Assembly: GCF_000426385.1 (NCBI RefSeq)
Contig: NZ_AUFG01000020.1
Location: forward strand, 1-64,000
Length of the DNA: 64,000 nucleotides
Source: Arsenicicoccus bolidensis DSM 15745
Lineage (GTDB): Bacteria > Actinomycetota > Actinomycetes > Actinomycetales > Dermatophilaceae
Direction: 5' to 3'
Below the pieces are notes generated by a model. That model was not told the origin of the DNA. It saw only the letters and a list, made by a program, of their open reading frames with translations, and ran no database searches. This document shows, one piece after another, positions 54,100 to 63,781 of this stretch (position 1 is the first letter of the stretch; the number at the start of each line of letters is the position of its first letter). A program made the translations under genes and the position numbers.

Positions 54100-54801
54100 T
54101 TGGACGACCTGGACCTGACCGCTGCCCCTGCAAAGGACACTGCCCTGACCTCCCTCGCGCTCCTCGCCCAGCTCCCCTCGGCGGCCCCCGACAGCGGCGG
54201 GATCACCGGGTGGGCCGTCAGCCTCATGGAGACCCTCGGCGGGCCCGGCGCCATGGTGGCGACGATCCTCGACAGCGTCTTCCCGCCGATCCCCAGCGAG
54301 CTCATCCTGCCGCTGGCGGGCTTCACCGCCTACCGCGGCGGCATGACCCTGGCGGGCGCGATCATCTGGAGCACCATCGGTTCCCTGATCGGCGCGCTCA
54401 TCCTCTACTGGGCCGGGGCCGTCCTCGGCCGCGAGCGCGTCAACGCCATCGCCCGCAAGGTCCCCCTGGTCGACGTGCACGACATCGACAAGGGCTTCGA
54501 GTGGTTCGACCGGCACGGGCGCACCGTCACGTTCTTCGGCCGCATGGTGCCGATGGTGCGCTCGATGGTGTCCATCCCCGCGGGCGTCGAGCGGATGCCG
54601 CTAGCGACCTTCTGCCTGCTCACGACGCTCGGCTCGCTCTGCTGGAACGCCGCGCTCATCCTCGGCGGCTACGCCCTCGGCTCGCAGTGGGCGCGCATCG
54701 AGGAGTGGGCCGGCTGGTTCCAGTACGCCGTGATCGCGTTCTTCGTCATCCTGATCGCGCGGTGGGTGCGGCAGAAGCTCAAGGGCCGCCGCACCCCCTG
54801 A
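54100..54801 (+). CDS. DedA-family membrane protein
   Basis: A 233-residue DedA protein. Family marks include MVATILDSVFPPIPSELILP, GSLIGALILYWAGAVLGRER and the conserved FFGRMVPMVRSMVSIPAGVE motif (FxRFxPxxR type), then LGSLCWNAALILGGYALGSQ. DedA proteins support membrane lipid turnover and proton-motive-force stability. The TTG at 54100 is a weak start; the first clear helix begins near residue 48, and the ATG at residue 43 (54226) is an alternative. It follows the LOG gene by 61 bases and is convergent with rlmN. Confidence 0.85.
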   Translation: MDDLDLTAAPAKDTALTSLALLAQLPSAAPDSGGITGWAVSLMETLGGPGAMVATILDSVFPPIPSELILPLAGFTAYRGGMTLAGAIIWSTIGSLIGALILYWAGAVLGRERVNAIARKVPLVDVHDIDKGFEWFDRHGRTVTFFGRMVPMVRSMVSIPAGVERMPLATFCLLTTLGSLCWNAALILGGYALGSQWARIEEWAGWFQYAVIAFFVILIARWVRQKLKGRRTP

Positions 54802-54804
54802 CCG

Positions 54805-55977
54805 TCAGGCCGTGGCCGCCGCCAGCTGGCCGCACGCCCCGTCGATGTCCTGCCCCCGCGTGTCACGCACGGTCGTGGAGATGCCGCGCCCGCGCAGCCG
54901 CTCCACGAACTGCTGCTCGACGCCCTTGCGGCTGGCCGTCCACCGGCTGCCCGGCGTGGGGTTGAGCGGGATGGGGTTGACGTGCACCCACCCGTTCCCT
55001 CGCGCGTTGAGCTTGTCGGCGAGCAGCTCGGCGCGCCAGGCCTGGTCGTTGATGTCCTTGATCAGGGCGTACTCGATCGACACGCGTCGCCCGGTGGTGT
55101 CGAAGTAGCGGCGCGCGGCGTCCAGCGCCTCGTCGACCTTCCACCGGGTGTTGATGGGGACCAGCTCGTCCCGCAGCTCGTCGTCGGGGGCGTGCAGCGA
55201 CAATGCCAGGGTGACCGGGATGCCCTCGCCCGCGAGCTTGTCGATGCCGGGCACCAGCCCGACGGTGCTCATCGTGACCCCGCGCGCGCTCATCCCGAGC
55301 CCTGCTGGAGCGGGCTCCACGAGACGCCGGATCGCCCCGATCGAGGCCTTGTAGTTGGCCAGCGCCTCGCCCATCCCCATGAACACCACGTTGGACACGC
55401 GCAGCGGTCCCTGGTCGCCCTCGGGCATCGGGCCGAGCTCGCCGGCCCGCAGCGCACGGGCAGCGCTCACGACCTGCTCCACGATCTCGGCGGTGCTCAT
55501 GTTGCGCTGCAGCCCACCCTGGCCGGTGGCGCAGAACGGGCAGTTCATGCCGCAGCCGGCCTGGCTCGAGATGCAGATCGTCGCCCGGCCGGGATAGCGC
55601 ATGACGACCGACTCGACGAGGGCGCCGTCGTGCAGCCGCCACACCTTCTTGTGCGTCGCTCCCCCGTCGGCGACCCGCGTCGTGATGGGGGTGAGCAGCT
55701 GCGGCAGCGACTGCGCGACCAGCTCGGCGCGCTGGGCCTTGGGCAGGTCCGGCATGTCCTCGGGGTCCGTCACCAGCCGGTCGAAGTAGTGCACGCTGAG
55801 CTGCTTGGCCCGGAAGCCCTGCTGCCCGAGCTCGGTCACGAACGCCTTGCGCTCGTCGAGCGCGAAGTCGGCCAGGTGGGCCGGCGGCTTGCCGCGGCGC
55901 GGCGCGGAGAAGGTCAGCTGGCCCGGCACCGGACGGGTCGTCGGCGTGGGCAGGTCCTGCGGCTGGGAGTCACTCAT
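54805..55977 (-). CDS. rlmN: 23S rRNA/tRNA adenine-C2 methyltransferase RlmN
   Basis: A radical-SAM enzyme that methylates A2503 of 23S rRNA and A37 of tRNAs. The cluster motif is [16 protein letters not shown], with [20 protein letters not shown] and [20 protein letters not shown] typical. The C-terminal catalytic Cys is in [14 protein letters not shown], and the second methyl-carrying Cys is this residue. Length 390 is normal. The ATG at 55977 is used. It is the last gene of the rpsB-tsf-pyrH-frr-cdsA-rlmN block on this strand and converges with DedA (3-base gap). Confidence 0.96.
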   Translation of the reverse strand: MSDSQPQDLPTPTTRPVPGQLTFSAPRRGKPPAHLADFALDERKAFVTELGQQGFRAKQLSVHYFDRLVTDPEDMPDLPKAQRAELVAQSLPQLLTPITTRVADGGATHKKVWRLHDGALVESVVMRYPGRATICISSQAGCGMNCPFCATGQGGLQRNMSTAEIVEQVVSAARALRAGELGPMPEGDQGPLRVSNVVFMGMGEALANYKASIGAIRRLVEPAPAGLGMSARGVTMSTVGLVPGIDKLAGEGIPVTLALSLHAPDDELRDELVPINTRWKVDEALDAARRYFDTTGRRVSIEYALIKDINDQAWRAELLADKLNARGNGWVHVNPIPLNPTPGSRWTASRKGVEQQFVERLRGRGISTTVRDTRGQDIDGACGQLAAATA

Positions 55978-56055
55978 CGCTCACCATTGTCTCAGGTATG
56001 ACGCCCCGCCGGCCCCCACGCGTGGTGACGCCCTTCGCGCGGCCGTGCCGGCAGC

Positions 56056-56964
56056 TCAGACCGCCGCGGGCACGAGATAGGTGATGACCAGCCAGGCCAT
56101 CGGCGCGGTGAGCAGCAACGAGTCCAGCCGGTCCATGATGCCGCCGTGCCCCGGGAGGATGTGGCCCATGTCCTTGATGCCGAGGTCGCGCTTGATGACC
56201 GACTCGCACAGGTCCCCGACCGTCGCGGTGACGCAGGCCGCCGCGCCCAGCAGCACACCGGTCCACCAGGGGGCGTGGAGCAGCCAGGTCGTGCAGACGG
56301 CCCCCACCAGCATGCAGGTGACCATCGAGCCGGCGAAACCCTCCCAGGACTTCTTGGGGGAGATGGACGGCGCCATGGGGTGCTTGCCCTTGAGCACGCC
56401 GACCGCGTAGCCGCCGATGTCGGAGAACACCGTGACCGCGATGAAGGTCACCACCCGCAGCTCCCCGTCGGTCTGGGCGAGCAGCAGGATGCAGAAGCTG
56501 GCGAGCAGCGGCACGTAGGCCAGGGTCAGGACTCCCCCGGAGACGTCCCGCATCGCGTCGGCCACGCCCTGCAGGGAACGCCATACGAGCAGGGCCAGGA
56601 CCGCCAGCGTGAAGGCGAGGGTGAGCGGCCGGGGACCGCCCCAGTAGGCGCTCGCGAGCATCGCGACGCCACCCACCATGGTGGGCACCAGGGGCACCTG
56701 CACCCGGCCGTTGCGGACCGCCTGCACGACCTCCCACATCCCGATGACGATCGCCACCGTCACGAGGGCGAGGAAGGCCTCCGGCCGCCACGCCAACGAG
56801 CCGATGATCAGGGCACCGAGACCCACGCCGACCCCGATGGCGGCGGGGAGGTCGCGCCCGGCCTTGCCGGGGCTCTTGGACCGACGGGCCACGTCGAGGG
56901 CCCGCTGGATCCGTCGCTGGACCCGCGAGCCCTCGAGGGCCGGCGGCATGTCAGGTGTGGGCAC
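56056..56964 (-). CDS. cdsA: Phosphatidate cytidylyltransferase
   Basis: CdsA makes CDP-diacylglycerol, the branch point for phospholipids, including the pgsA substrate. The 302-residue membrane protein has about seven helices, and the signature SVIKRDLGIKDMGHILPGHG then GIMDRLDSLL is complete with both Asp residues. AKKSW-like SPKKSWEGFAGS is also typical. The GTG at 56964 follows GAAGGA with 4-base spacing; an ATG at 56949 is possible. It follows frr by 21 bases, so it lies in the frr operon. Confidence 0.95.
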   Translation of the reverse strand: MPTPDMPPALEGSRVQRRIQRALDVARRSKSPGKAGRDLPAAIGVGVGLGALIIGSLAWRPEAFLALVTVAIVIGMWEVVQAVRNGRVQVPLVPTMVGGVAMLASAYWGGPRPLTLAFTLAVLALLVWRSLQGVADAMRDVSGGVLTLAYVPLLASFCILLLAQTDGELRVVTFIAVTVFSDIGGYAVGVLKGKHPMAPSISPKKSWEGFAGSMVTCMLVGAVCTTWLLHAPWWTGVLLGAAACVTATVGDLCESVIKRDLGIKDMGHILPGHGGIMDRLDSLLLTAPMAWLVITYLVPAAV

Positions 56965-56985
56965 GGTGTCCTTCGCGTCGCTCGC

Positions 56986-57543
56986 TCAGACGTCGAGCAG
57001 CTCGGCTTCCTTGCCCTTGAGCAGGGTGTCGATCTGGTCCGTCAGCTTCTTGGTGAGGGTGTCCAGCTCCTTCTCGGCGCGGGTGCCCTCGTCCTCGCCG
57101 ACGTCGCCGTCCTTGACGAGCTTGTCGATCTGGTCCTTGGCGCTGCGCCGGACGTTGCGGATCGAGACCTTGCCGTGCTCGCCCTTCTCGCGGGCCAGCT
57201 TGATGTACTCCTTGCGGCGCTCCTGCGTGAGCTCCGGCAGGTTGATGCGCAGCACGCCGCCGTCGTTGTTGGGGTTCAGGCCGAGGTTGGAGGAGCGCAG
57301 CGCCTTCTCGATCTCGTGGGTCGCGCCCTTGTCGAACGGCGTGATCAGGATCATCCGCGCCTCGGGCACCTGGAAGGACGCGAGCTGCTGCAGCGGCGTC
57401 GCGGCGCCGTAGTAGTCGACCATGATCTTGTGGAACAGCGCGGGGTTGGCCCGCCCGGTGCGGATGGACGCGAAGTCCTCCTTGGCCACCTCGACGGCCT
57501 TGTCCATCTTGTCCTCGGCCTCGAGCAGGATGTCGTCGATCAT
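56986..57543 (-). CDS. frr: Ribosome recycling factor
   Basis: RRF splits post-termination ribosomes with EF-G. The 185-residue protein has the expected two-domain sequence: DKAVEVAKEDFASIRTGRAN, YYGAATPLQQLASFQVPEAR, SSNLGLNPNNDGGVLRINLP and the long helix EERRKEYIKLAREKG-like segment, ending QIDTLLKGKEAELLDV. The ATG at 57543 is well placed. It lies between pyrH (105-base gap) and cdsA, the usual order. Confidence 0.97.
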   Translation of the reverse strand: MIDDILLEAEDKMDKAVEVAKEDFASIRTGRANPALFHKIMVDYYGAATPLQQLASFQVPEARMILITPFDKGATHEIEKALRSSNLGLNPNNDGGVLRINLPELTQERRKEYIKLAREKGEHGKVSIRNVRRSAKDQIDKLVKDGDVGEDEGTRAEKELDTLTKKLTDQIDTLLKGKEAELLDV

Positions 57544-57648
57544 GGGGTGCCTCCATCGTCCGTATGGCGAAAATCGTCGGGGTCTGACGCTACGAGCCCG
57601 GTGCTGCAGGGCACGACCGGGGCTCGCGGCGGTCGGCAGGCGAGCTGC

Positions 57649-58377
57649 TCAGGCGGTGACCACCGTCCCGATCTTCTCACCGCGCACGGCGGCGGCGACG
57701 TTGCCGTCGCCCTCCATGCCGAAGACGATCATCGGGAGCTTGTTGTCCATGCACAGGCTGAACGCGGCGGCGTCGACGACCTTGAGCCCCCGCGCGAGGG
57801 CCTCGGCGTAGGTCAGGCTGTCGTAGCGCTGGGCGGCCGGGTTGGTCTTGGGGTCGGAGTCGTAGACCCCGTCGACGCCGTTCTTGGCGATCAGCACGGC
57901 GTCGCACTTGGTCTCGAGGGCACGCTGGGCGCTGACGGTGTCCGTCGAGAAGTAGGGCATCCCGGCGCCGGCGCCGAAGATGACCACGCGGCCCTTGTCC
58001 ATGTGGCGCATCGCGCGGCGCGGGATGTAGGGCTCGGCCACCTGGGTCATCTCGATCGCGGACTGCACGCGCGTCTCGACCCCTTCCTTCTCCAGGAAGT
58101 CCTGCAGCGCGAGGCAGTTCATCACGGTGCCGAGCATGCCGATGTAGTCGGCACGGGCCCGGTCCATGCCCTTGTCCTGCAGCTGGGCCCCGCGGAAGAA
58201 GTTGCCGCCGCCGATGACCACGCAGACCTGGACCTGGCTCTTCACGGCCTCGGCGATCTGCCGGGCGATCCCCCGCACGACCTCCGGGTCCAGCCCCACC
58301 TTGCCCCCTCCGAATACCTCGCCGGACAACTTGAGCAGCACCCGCTGGTAGCCACGGTTGTCGGGGGTCTCGGTCAT
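57649..58377 (-). CDS. pyrH: UMP kinase
   Basis: Bacterial UMP kinase (hexameric, amino-acid-kinase fold). The 242-residue protein has [54 protein letters not shown] and [16 protein letters not shown], with [20 protein letters not shown] later. The ATG at 58377 follows AAGGAG with good spacing. It is separated from tsf by a strong tandem-hairpin region, so it probably has its own promoter while remaining in the conserved order. Confidence 0.97.
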   Translation of the reverse strand: MTETPDNRGYQRVLLKLSGEVFGGGKVGLDPEVVRGIARQIAEAVKSQVQVCVVIGGGNFFRGAQLQDKGMDRARADYIGMLGTVMNCLALQDFLEKEGVETRVQSAIEMTQVAEPYIPRRAMRHMDKGRVVIFGAGAGMPYFSTDTVSAQRALETKCDAVLIAKNGVDGVYDSDPKTNPAAQRYDSLTYAEALARGLKVVDAAAFSLCMDNKLPMIVFGMEGDGNVAAAVRGEKIGTVVTA

Positions 58378-58542
58378 CGTGCGGCTCCTTGCCAGGTGGG
58401 CGGGTGATCGGTCGGCCGACCGCCGCACAGTCTGTCACACGGCAGCACCCTCCTGGCGACCCGACGGCCGTCGGTCGGCCACGTCGTCCGGAGGCTGGGA
58501 CACGACCGGGCCCCGGCCCACCGTGAGGTGGGTGGGACGCGA

Positions 58543-58578
58543 CCGGGCCCGGTCCACCGTGAGGTGGACCGGGCCCGG
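58543..58578. terminator. 16-bp terminator stem with GTGA loop, one of a tandem pair
   Basis: CCGGGCCCGGTCCACC at 58543-58558 pairs with GGTGGACCGGGCCCGG at 58563-58578 around GTGA. A weaker duplicate, GGCCCACC-GTGA-GGTGGGT, lies at about 58515-58533. The pair closes rpsB-tsf on the minus strand before pyrH. Confidence 0.85.
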
Positions 58579-58603
58579 TGCGGTGCGCCCAGGGGCGCGG
58601 GGA

Positions 58604-59431
58604 TCAGCTGCCGACGCGGAAGCGGGCGAAGGCGGTGGCCTTGGCGCCGCCCTCCTCCAGGACCTTGCCGACGGTCTTCTTGGCGTCCTTCGCGAACGGC
58701 TGCTCGAGCAGGACCTGCTCCTTGAAGAAGCCGTTGACGCGACCCTCGACGATCCGGGGGAGCGCAGCCTCGGGCTTGCCCTCCTCCTTGGCCGTGTCCT
58801 CGGCGATGCGACGCTCGTTGGCGACCGTCTGCTCGTCGATGTCGTCACGGGTGAGGACGCTCGGCGCGAACGCCGCGATGTGCAGCGCGACGTCGTGCGC
58901 GACCTGCTCGTCGCCGCCCTCGGTGGCGATCAGGACACCGATCTGCGCGGGCAGGTCGGGGCTGGTCTTGTGCAGGTAGGACGTGACCTTGTCGCCCTCG
59001 AGGCGGGCCACGCGCTTGACCTCGATCTTCTCGCCGATGGTGGCGTTGGCCTCGTCGAGCAGCTCCTTGACGGACTTGCCGTCGACCTCGTGGGCGAGGA
59101 GCGTCTCGGCGTCGCCGGCCTGGGAGTCGACCGCGGCCTGGAGCACGGTGTCGGCCAGCTGACCGAACTTGTCCCCCTTGGCGACGAAGTCGGTCTCGCA
59201 CAGGACCTCGACCAGGGTGCCGACGCCACCGTCGACCTTGGCGCGGACCAGACCGTTGGAGGTGGAGCGGCCCTCGCGCTTGGTGACGCCCTTGAGACCC
59301 TTGACGCGCAGGATCTCGGTGGCCTTGGCCTGGTCGCCGTCGGCCTCGTCGAGTGCCTTCTTGACGTCGAGCATGCCGGCGCCGGTCTTCTCGCGGAGCG
59401 CCTTGATGTCGGCTGCGGTGTAGTTAGCCAT
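58604..59431 (-). CDS. tsf: Elongation factor Ts
   Basis: EF-Ts exchanges GDP for GTP on EF-Tu. The 275-residue protein has the family start ANYTAADIKALREKTGAGML, the UBA-like KALDEADGDQAKATEILR and LCETDFVAKGDKFGQLADTV (the TDFVA motif). A dimerisation domain follows. It lies 60 bases after rpsB on the same strand, the normal rpsB-tsf operon. The ATG at 59431 is used; its ribosome site is weak, consistent with coupling to rpsB. Confidence 0.97.
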   Translation of the reverse strand: MANYTAADIKALREKTGAGMLDVKKALDEADGDQAKATEILRVKGLKGVTKREGRSTSNGLVRAKVDGGVGTLVEVLCETDFVAKGDKFGQLADTVLQAAVDSQAGDAETLLAHEVDGKSVKELLDEANATIGEKIEVKRVARLEGDKVTSYLHKTSPDLPAQIGVLIATEGGDEQVAHDVALHIAAFAPSVLTRDDIDEQTVANERRIAEDTAKEEGKPEAALPRIVEGRVNGFFKEQVLLEQPFAKDAKKTVGKVLEEGGAKATAFARFRVGS

Positions 59432-59491
59432 GTGTCGTAGCTACTTTCTACGCGGGTTCGAAGTGGTGGTTGACGCGATCGCTGAGGAGGC

Positions 59492-60430
59492 TCAGGCCTG
59501 CTCGGCGGCGGGCGTGGCCGGCTCGGTCGCCTCGACGGCAGGGGCAGCCTGCTCGACGCCCTCCGGCGCGGAGGCGACCTGCTCGGTGACGTCGGCGGGC
59601 TGGGTGCCCTCGGCGGCGGGGGTCTCGGCCTGCTCGGTCGCCTCGGCAGGAGCGTCGGACTTGGCGGCCTCGGCGTAGAGCTCGCGCTCCCACTCGGCCA
59701 GCGGCTCGGCCTCGGTGGCGCCCTCGGTGGAGCGACCGGACGAGCGGGACACGAGGCCCTCGGCCACGGCGTCGGCGATCACGCGGGTCAGCAGGGTGAC
59801 CGAGCGGATGGCGTCGTCGTTGCCCGGGATCTTGTAGTCGACCTCGTCGGGGTCGCAGTTGGTGTCGAGGATCGCGATGACGGGCAGACCCAGCTTGCGG
59901 GCCTCGTCCACCGCGAGGTGCTCCTTCTTGGTGTCGACGATCCACACGGCCGAGGGGACCTTGGCCATGTTGCGGATGCCGCCGAGGGTCTTCTCGAGCT
60001 TGTCCTTCTCGCGCTTGAGGACGAGGAGCTCCTTCTTGGTGCGACCGGACCCGGCCACGTCGTCGAAGTCGATCTCCTCGAGCTCCTTGAGGCGCGAGAG
60101 GCGCTTGGAGACGGTGTTGAAGTTGGTGAGCATGCCACCGAGCCAGCGGTGGTTGACGTAGGGCATGCCCACGCGGGTCGCCTGCTCGGCGACGGGCTCC
60201 TGCGCCTGCTTCTTGGTGCCGACGAAGAGCACGCTGCCGCCGTGGGCGACGGTGGCCTTGACGAACTCGAAGGCGTCGTTGATGTAGGTCAGCGACTGCT
60301 GCAGGTCGATGATGTAGATGCCGTTGCGCTCGGTGAGGATGAAGCGCTTCATCTTGGGGTTCCAGCGACGGGTCTGGTGCCCGAAGTGGACGCCGCTCTC
60401 GAGGAGCTGGCGCATGGTGACGACGGCCAT
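59492..60430 (-). CDS. rpsB: Ribosomal protein uS2
   Basis: A 312-residue S2 protein, longer than usual because of an Ala/Glu/Pro/Thr-rich C-terminal tail of about 70 residues ([17 protein letters not shown] onward), probably disordered; such tails are common in actinobacteria. The body has [40 protein letters not shown] and [20 protein letters not shown]. The ATG at 60430 follows AAGGA. Upstream is a 329-base non-coding stretch to the aminotransferase gene, which must hold the rpsB promoter. Confidence 0.97.
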   Translation of the reverse strand: MAVVTMRQLLESGVHFGHQTRRWNPKMKRFILTERNGIYIIDLQQSLTYINDAFEFVKATVAHGGSVLFVGTKKQAQEPVAEQATRVGMPYVNHRWLGGMLTNFNTVSKRLSRLKELEEIDFDDVAGSGRTKKELLVLKREKDKLEKTLGGIRNMAKVPSAVWIVDTKKEHLAVDEARKLGLPVIAILDTNCDPDEVDYKIPGNDDAIRSVTLLTRVIADAVAEGLVSRSSGRSTEGATEAEPLAEWERELYAEAAKSDAPAEATEQAETPAAEGTQPADVTEQVASAPEGVEQAAPAVEATEPATPAAEQA

Positions 60431-60759
60431 GCCGAGGTCCTTCTCTCTGTCGTTGTCAGTTACCCACGGTCGCGCGGCGGGGTGCCACGGCCGTGCCTGG
60501 CGCCTGCGTACGCACCCCGCCGACCAGGGGGTCGGACTGCCGTGGTGCGCCCCGGACTGCATCGAGATCGACTCGTCCGGCGAGAAGGCGCGCGAATTCG
60601 GGATCAGTGCTCCCGGCCGAGGCCAGGCACACGTCACCCGTCCTGCCATCCTACGTGGAGGGGTTCACCGCGACCTAATCCCCACCCGGCACGCCCCGCC
60701 GGGGCACCAGCCGGCGGCACGGCGTCACGGCGTCACGGGGGGTCGGCTACCGTCGCCCC
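60431..60759. other. 329-base non-coding divergent region of rpsB and the aminotransferase
   Basis: I see no convincing gene. It must contain the rpsB promoter (reading leftward) and the aminotransferase promoter, whose likely -10 is TACCGT at 60748-60753, 6 bases before the ATG (leaderless type). Short GC-rich inverted repeats such as GCCCCG-C-CGGGGC lie near 60693-60705. No riboswitch was recognised. Confidence 0.5.
60748..60753 (+). promoter_or_regulatory. Likely -10 box of a leaderless transcript
   Basis: TACCGT ends 6 bases before the ATG at 60760, with no ribosome site. The same hexamer precedes thyA. Confidence 0.5.
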
Positions 60760-61935
60760 ATGCCTCGCACCCCCGGCCACCCCGCGCTGACGCCGTTCGG
60801 CACCACCGTCTTCGCCGAGATGACCGCGCTCGCCCAGCAGCACGACGCGGTCAACCTCGGGCAGGGCTTCCCGGACTCGGACGGTCCGCCCGAGATGCTC
60901 GAGGCCGCCTGCCGCGCGATCCACGACGGCGTCAACCAGTACCCCCCGGGTCCCGGCATGCCGGTGCTTCGCGAGGCGATCGCCGAGCACCAGTCCCGCT
61001 TCTACGGGCTGACGGTCGACCCGGGCTGCGAGGTGCAGGTCACGGTCGGTGCCACCGAGGCCATCGCGTCGACCATCCTGGCCCTCGTGCGTCCCGGCGA
61101 CGAGGTGGTCGTGCTGGAGCCCTACTACGACAGCTATGCCGCCACGATCGCGCTGGCGGGCGGGGTCCGTCGCACGAGCGTCCTGCGCTTCCCCGACTTC
61201 GCCGTCGACGAGGCCTCCCTGCGGGCCGCGTTCTCCGAGCGTACCAGCGTTGTCCTGCTCAACAGCCCCCACAACCCCACCGGGCGAGTCCTCTCGCGGG
61301 CCGACCTGGAGCTCGTGGCCGAGCTCGCCCGGGAGCACGACGCGTGGGTCGTGTGCGACGAGGTCTACGAGCACCTGACCTTCGACGGGATCGAGCACGT
61401 GCCCATGGCCACCCTCCCGGGGATGCGCGATCGCACCGTCACGATCTCGTCGGCCGGCAAGACCTTCTCCGCCACCGGGTGGAAGGTCGGCTGGCTCACC
61501 GGCCCCGCGCACGCCGTCGCCGCCGTGCGGCAGCTCAAGCAGTTCACGACCTTCGCCCACTCCGGACCGTTCCAGGTCGGTGTGGCGACCGCCCTGGCCC
61601 TGCCCACCGAGCGGTATGCCGAGCTGGCGTCCACCCTGCAGATCCGGCGCGACCTGCTCGTCGACGGGCTGCGCTCGGCCGGGCTGGACGTGAGCGTCCC
61701 GGCCGGCGCCTACTTCGCCGTGGCGGACGTCGCTCCGCTCGGGGGAACCGACGCCATGGCGTTCTGCCGCCGGATGCCCGAGGAGCTGGGCGTCGCCGGT
61801 GTGCCCGTCGCCGCGTTCCACGACGACACCGAGGCCGCTCGGTCCCTCGTGCGCTTCGCGTTCTGCAAGCAGGAGGACGTGCTCCGCGAGGCCGCTCGGC
61901 GCCTGACCAGGCGAGCCCCCGTCGACCGTCCCTGA
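60760..61935 (+). CDS. Class I/II PLP aminotransferase (DapC/KAT-like)
   Basis: A 391-residue fold-type I aminotransferase. The PLP Lys is K234 in TISSAGKTFSATGWKVGW, with LLNSPHNPTGRVLSRADLEL (Asn and aromatic residues of the cofactor site), VCDEVYEHLTFDG and FAFCKQED near the end with the substrate-binding Arg. NLGQGFPDSDGPPEMLEAAC resembles kynurenine/glutamine transaminases and the actinobacterial succinyl-DAP aminotransferase (DapC). DapC would fit with the dapA gene in this window, but methionine or kynurenine substrates are equally possible. A leaderless promoter is likely. A hairpin overlaps the end. Confidence 0.86.
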   Translation: MPRTPGHPALTPFGTTVFAEMTALAQQHDAVNLGQGFPDSDGPPEMLEAACRAIHDGVNQYPPGPGMPVLREAIAEHQSRFYGLTVDPGCEVQVTVGATEAIASTILALVRPGDEVVVLEPYYDSYAATIALAGGVRRTSVLRFPDFAVDEASLRAAFSERTSVVLLNSPHNPTGRVLSRADLELVAELAREHDAWVVCDEVYEHLTFDGIEHVPMATLPGMRDRTVTISSAGKTFSATGWKVGWLTGPAHAVAAVRQLKQFTTFAHSGPFQVGVATALALPTERYAELASTLQIRRDLLVDGLRSAGLDVSVPAGAYFAVADVAPLGGTDAMAFCRRMPEELGVAGVPVAAFHDDTEAARSLVRFAFCKQEDVLREAARRLTRRAPVDRP

Positions 61936-61949
61936 CCGGTCGGGGGCTC
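61913..61949 (+). terminator. Hairpin overlapping the aminotransferase stop
   Basis: GAGCCCCCG at 61913-61921 pairs with CGGGGGCTC at 61941-61949, with further partial GACCG/CGGTC pairing inside. It lies across the stop codon at 61933-61935. Confidence 0.6.
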
Positions 61950-62062
61950 CGGCCTCCCCGTCGTCCACAGCCACGCGCGGCGGCGCGAGGATCCGCGTGC
62001 TCGTCCACAGGTGCACGGCCGGTCCTTGCCCCGCGCCTGACCCGCACCCCAGCCTCGGCCGT

Positions 62063-62734
62063 ATGCCGATCGCCCGCCCCCTCCCGACCGCCCTGGTGGC
62101 GCTGTCCACCGCCTCGGTGGCCGCCGCGACCCTCGTTGCCGCTCCCGTCCCCGACAACCGCACCACCGGACGTGCCCACGTCTCGGCGCCGGCCGCCGCG
62201 CGCTCCAGACCCGCGCCCGTCGCACCAACGGCGCACCTCGCCGCGAGGACGTCGACGCCCTCGGCGGCACCGCCACCCGCACCGTCACGGGGTCAGGCCC
62301 TCCCCCGGTCTGCGGCGCCGCGCGCGCCGGGACGGTGGACCGCACCCGTGCGGCCGCTGCGCGTGGTCACGCGGTTCACCGCTCCCCCGCAACCGTGGGC
62401 CCGGGGTCATCGCGGGGTGGACCTGGCAGCTGGACCCGGCGCCGCGATCGTCGCTCCGGCCGACGGGGTGGTCGCCTTCGCCGGCATGGTGGCCGGCAGG
62501 CCTGTCCTGTCCGTCGACCATGAGGGCGGCCTGCGCAGCACCTACGAACCCGTCGTGGCGCGCGTGTCCGTCGGCGACCAGGTCACGCAGGGGCAGGTGA
62601 TCGCGGTGGTGGCCGACGGGCCCGGCCACTGCTCGTCATCCTGCCTGCACTGGGGAGCCCGTCGCGGCCAGGTCTATGTCGACCCGCTCTCGCTGATCGA
62701 CCGTCCCCCGCTCGTCCTGCTTCCGCTGCGCTGA
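62063..62734 (+). CDS. M23-type LytM-domain protein with altered active site
   Basis: A 223-residue exported protein. The N-terminus is a signal-like helix (LPTALVALSTASVAAATLVA) followed by a Pro/Ala/Ser-rich stretch. The C-terminal LytM domain has GHRGVDLAAGPGAAIVAPAD with zinc ligands H116 and D120, then VSVGDQVTQGQVIAVVADGP and CLHWGARRGQVYVDPLSLID. The usual H-x-H is C194-L-H196 here: the metal His is kept but the first, catalytic His is Cys. Some actinobacterial M23 proteins next to rpsB seem to share this, so it may be a non-catalytic murein binder. The start is near rpsB, as in related genomes. Confidence 0.83.
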   Translation: MPIARPLPTALVALSTASVAAATLVAAPVPDNRTTGRAHVSAPAAARSRPAPVAPTAHLAARTSTPSAAPPPAPSRGQALPRSAAPRAPGRWTAPVRPLRVVTRFTAPPQPWARGHRGVDLAAGPGAAIVAPADGVVAFAGMVAGRPVLSVDHEGGLRSTYEPVVARVSVGDQVTQGQVIAVVADGPGHCSSSCLHWGARRGQVYVDPLSLIDRPPLVLLPLR

Positions 62735-62784
62735 CCGCGTCCACGAGAGCCATCAGTCCCGCACGACAGGCCAGGCGACCTGCG

Positions 62785-63756
62785 TCAGGCGCGCGGGTGT
62801 GCCTGGCGGTAGGCCGTGCGCAGGCGGTCCACCGACACGTGCGTGTAGATCTGCGTCGTTGCCAGGCTCGAGTGCCCGAGCAGCTCCTGCACCACGCGCA
62901 GGTCCGCGCCCCCGTCGAGCAGGTGCGTCGCGGCGCTGTGCCGCAGGCCGTGCGGTCCGAGGTCCGGCGCGTCGGGCACCTGCGCCAGCAGGCGGTGGAC
63001 GACCTCGCGCACCTGGCGGGGGTCGACCCGCCTGCCGCGTCGACCGAGCAGCAGGGCCGGTCCGCTCGCCGGCGTGACGAGCTGCGGTCGTCCGCGCGTC
63101 AGCCAGGTGTCGAGGGCCCGCTGCGCCGGCACGCCGTAGGGCACCGTCCGCTCCTTGTCGCCCTTGCCAAGCACCCGCAGCGTCCTGGTGGATGCGTCGA
63201 CGTCGTCGAGGTCCAGACCGACCAGCTCGCTCACGCGGATGCCGCTGGCATAGAGCAGCTCCACCATGGCGGCGTCCCGCAACGTCAGCGGATCGACCTC
63301 GCCCCGAGCCTCGTCGTCGGCGGCGCTCGTGGCCCGTCCGGCGCTCGTGGGCCGTCCTCCGCTCGTCCGGTGGGTCCCGTCGGCCGCGGCCCGGAGGAGC
63401 GCGTCCGCCTGAGCGTGGTCGAGGACTCCCGGCAGCGTCCGGGAGCGCCGCGGAGACGCGAGCCTGGCCGCCGGGTCGCGGGGCAGGTGACCGCGTCGGG
63501 TGGCCCAGGCATAGAACGAGCGCACCGCCGCGGACCTGCGGGCCACGGTCGCGCGGGCCGCACCCTGGGTGCCCTGCCTGGCCAGCCAGGAGCGCAGGTC
63601 CGTCAGCTCGAGGTCGGTCAGGTCCTCGGCGCCCTGCTCGCTCGCGTACGAACGCAGCGCGCGAAGGTCGCCGACATAGGCCCGGACCGTGTGCTCGGAC
63701 CGTCCGCGCTCCACCCGCAGGTGCTGCGCGAACTGCTCGATCAAGTCCTCGGCCAC
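62785..63756 (-). CDS. xerC: Tyrosine recombinase XerC
   Basis: XerC resolves chromosome dimers at dif together with XerD and FtsK. The catalytic set is present: Arg in [18 protein letters not shown], Lys in [14 protein letters not shown]-x-x-R in [15 protein letters not shown], His in [12 protein letters not shown] and the nucleophile Tyr in [11 protein letters not shown]. The core-binding N-terminal domain starts [20 protein letters not shown]. There is a 30-residue Ala/Thr/Arg/Ser-rich insertion between the domains ([20 protein letters not shown]). A GTG at 63756 avoids a 74-base overlap with dprA; a GTG at 63855 is the longer option. Confidence 0.92.
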   Translation of the reverse strand: MAEDLIEQFAQHLRVERGRSEHTVRAYVGDLRALRSYASEQGAEDLTDLELTDLRSWLARQGTQGAARATVARRSAAVRSFYAWATRRGHLPRDPAARLASPRRSRTLPGVLDHAQADALLRAAADGTHRTSGGRPTSAGRATSAADDEARGEVDPLTLRDAAMVELLYASGIRVSELVGLDLDDVDASTRTLRVLGKGDKERTVPYGVPAQRALDTWLTRGRPQLVTPASGPALLLGRRGRRVDPRQVREVVHRLLAQVPDAPDLGPHGLRHSAATHLLDGGADLRVVQELLGHSSLATTQIYTHVSVDRLRTAYRQAHPRA

Positions 63757-63781
63757 CCGGTCACGGTCCCAAACGCCGAGG

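Noticed and set aside
54100-54141. Whether the DedA gene is preceded by a separate small gene
   Set aside because: The frame is continuous with DedA and no independent start or stop is present.
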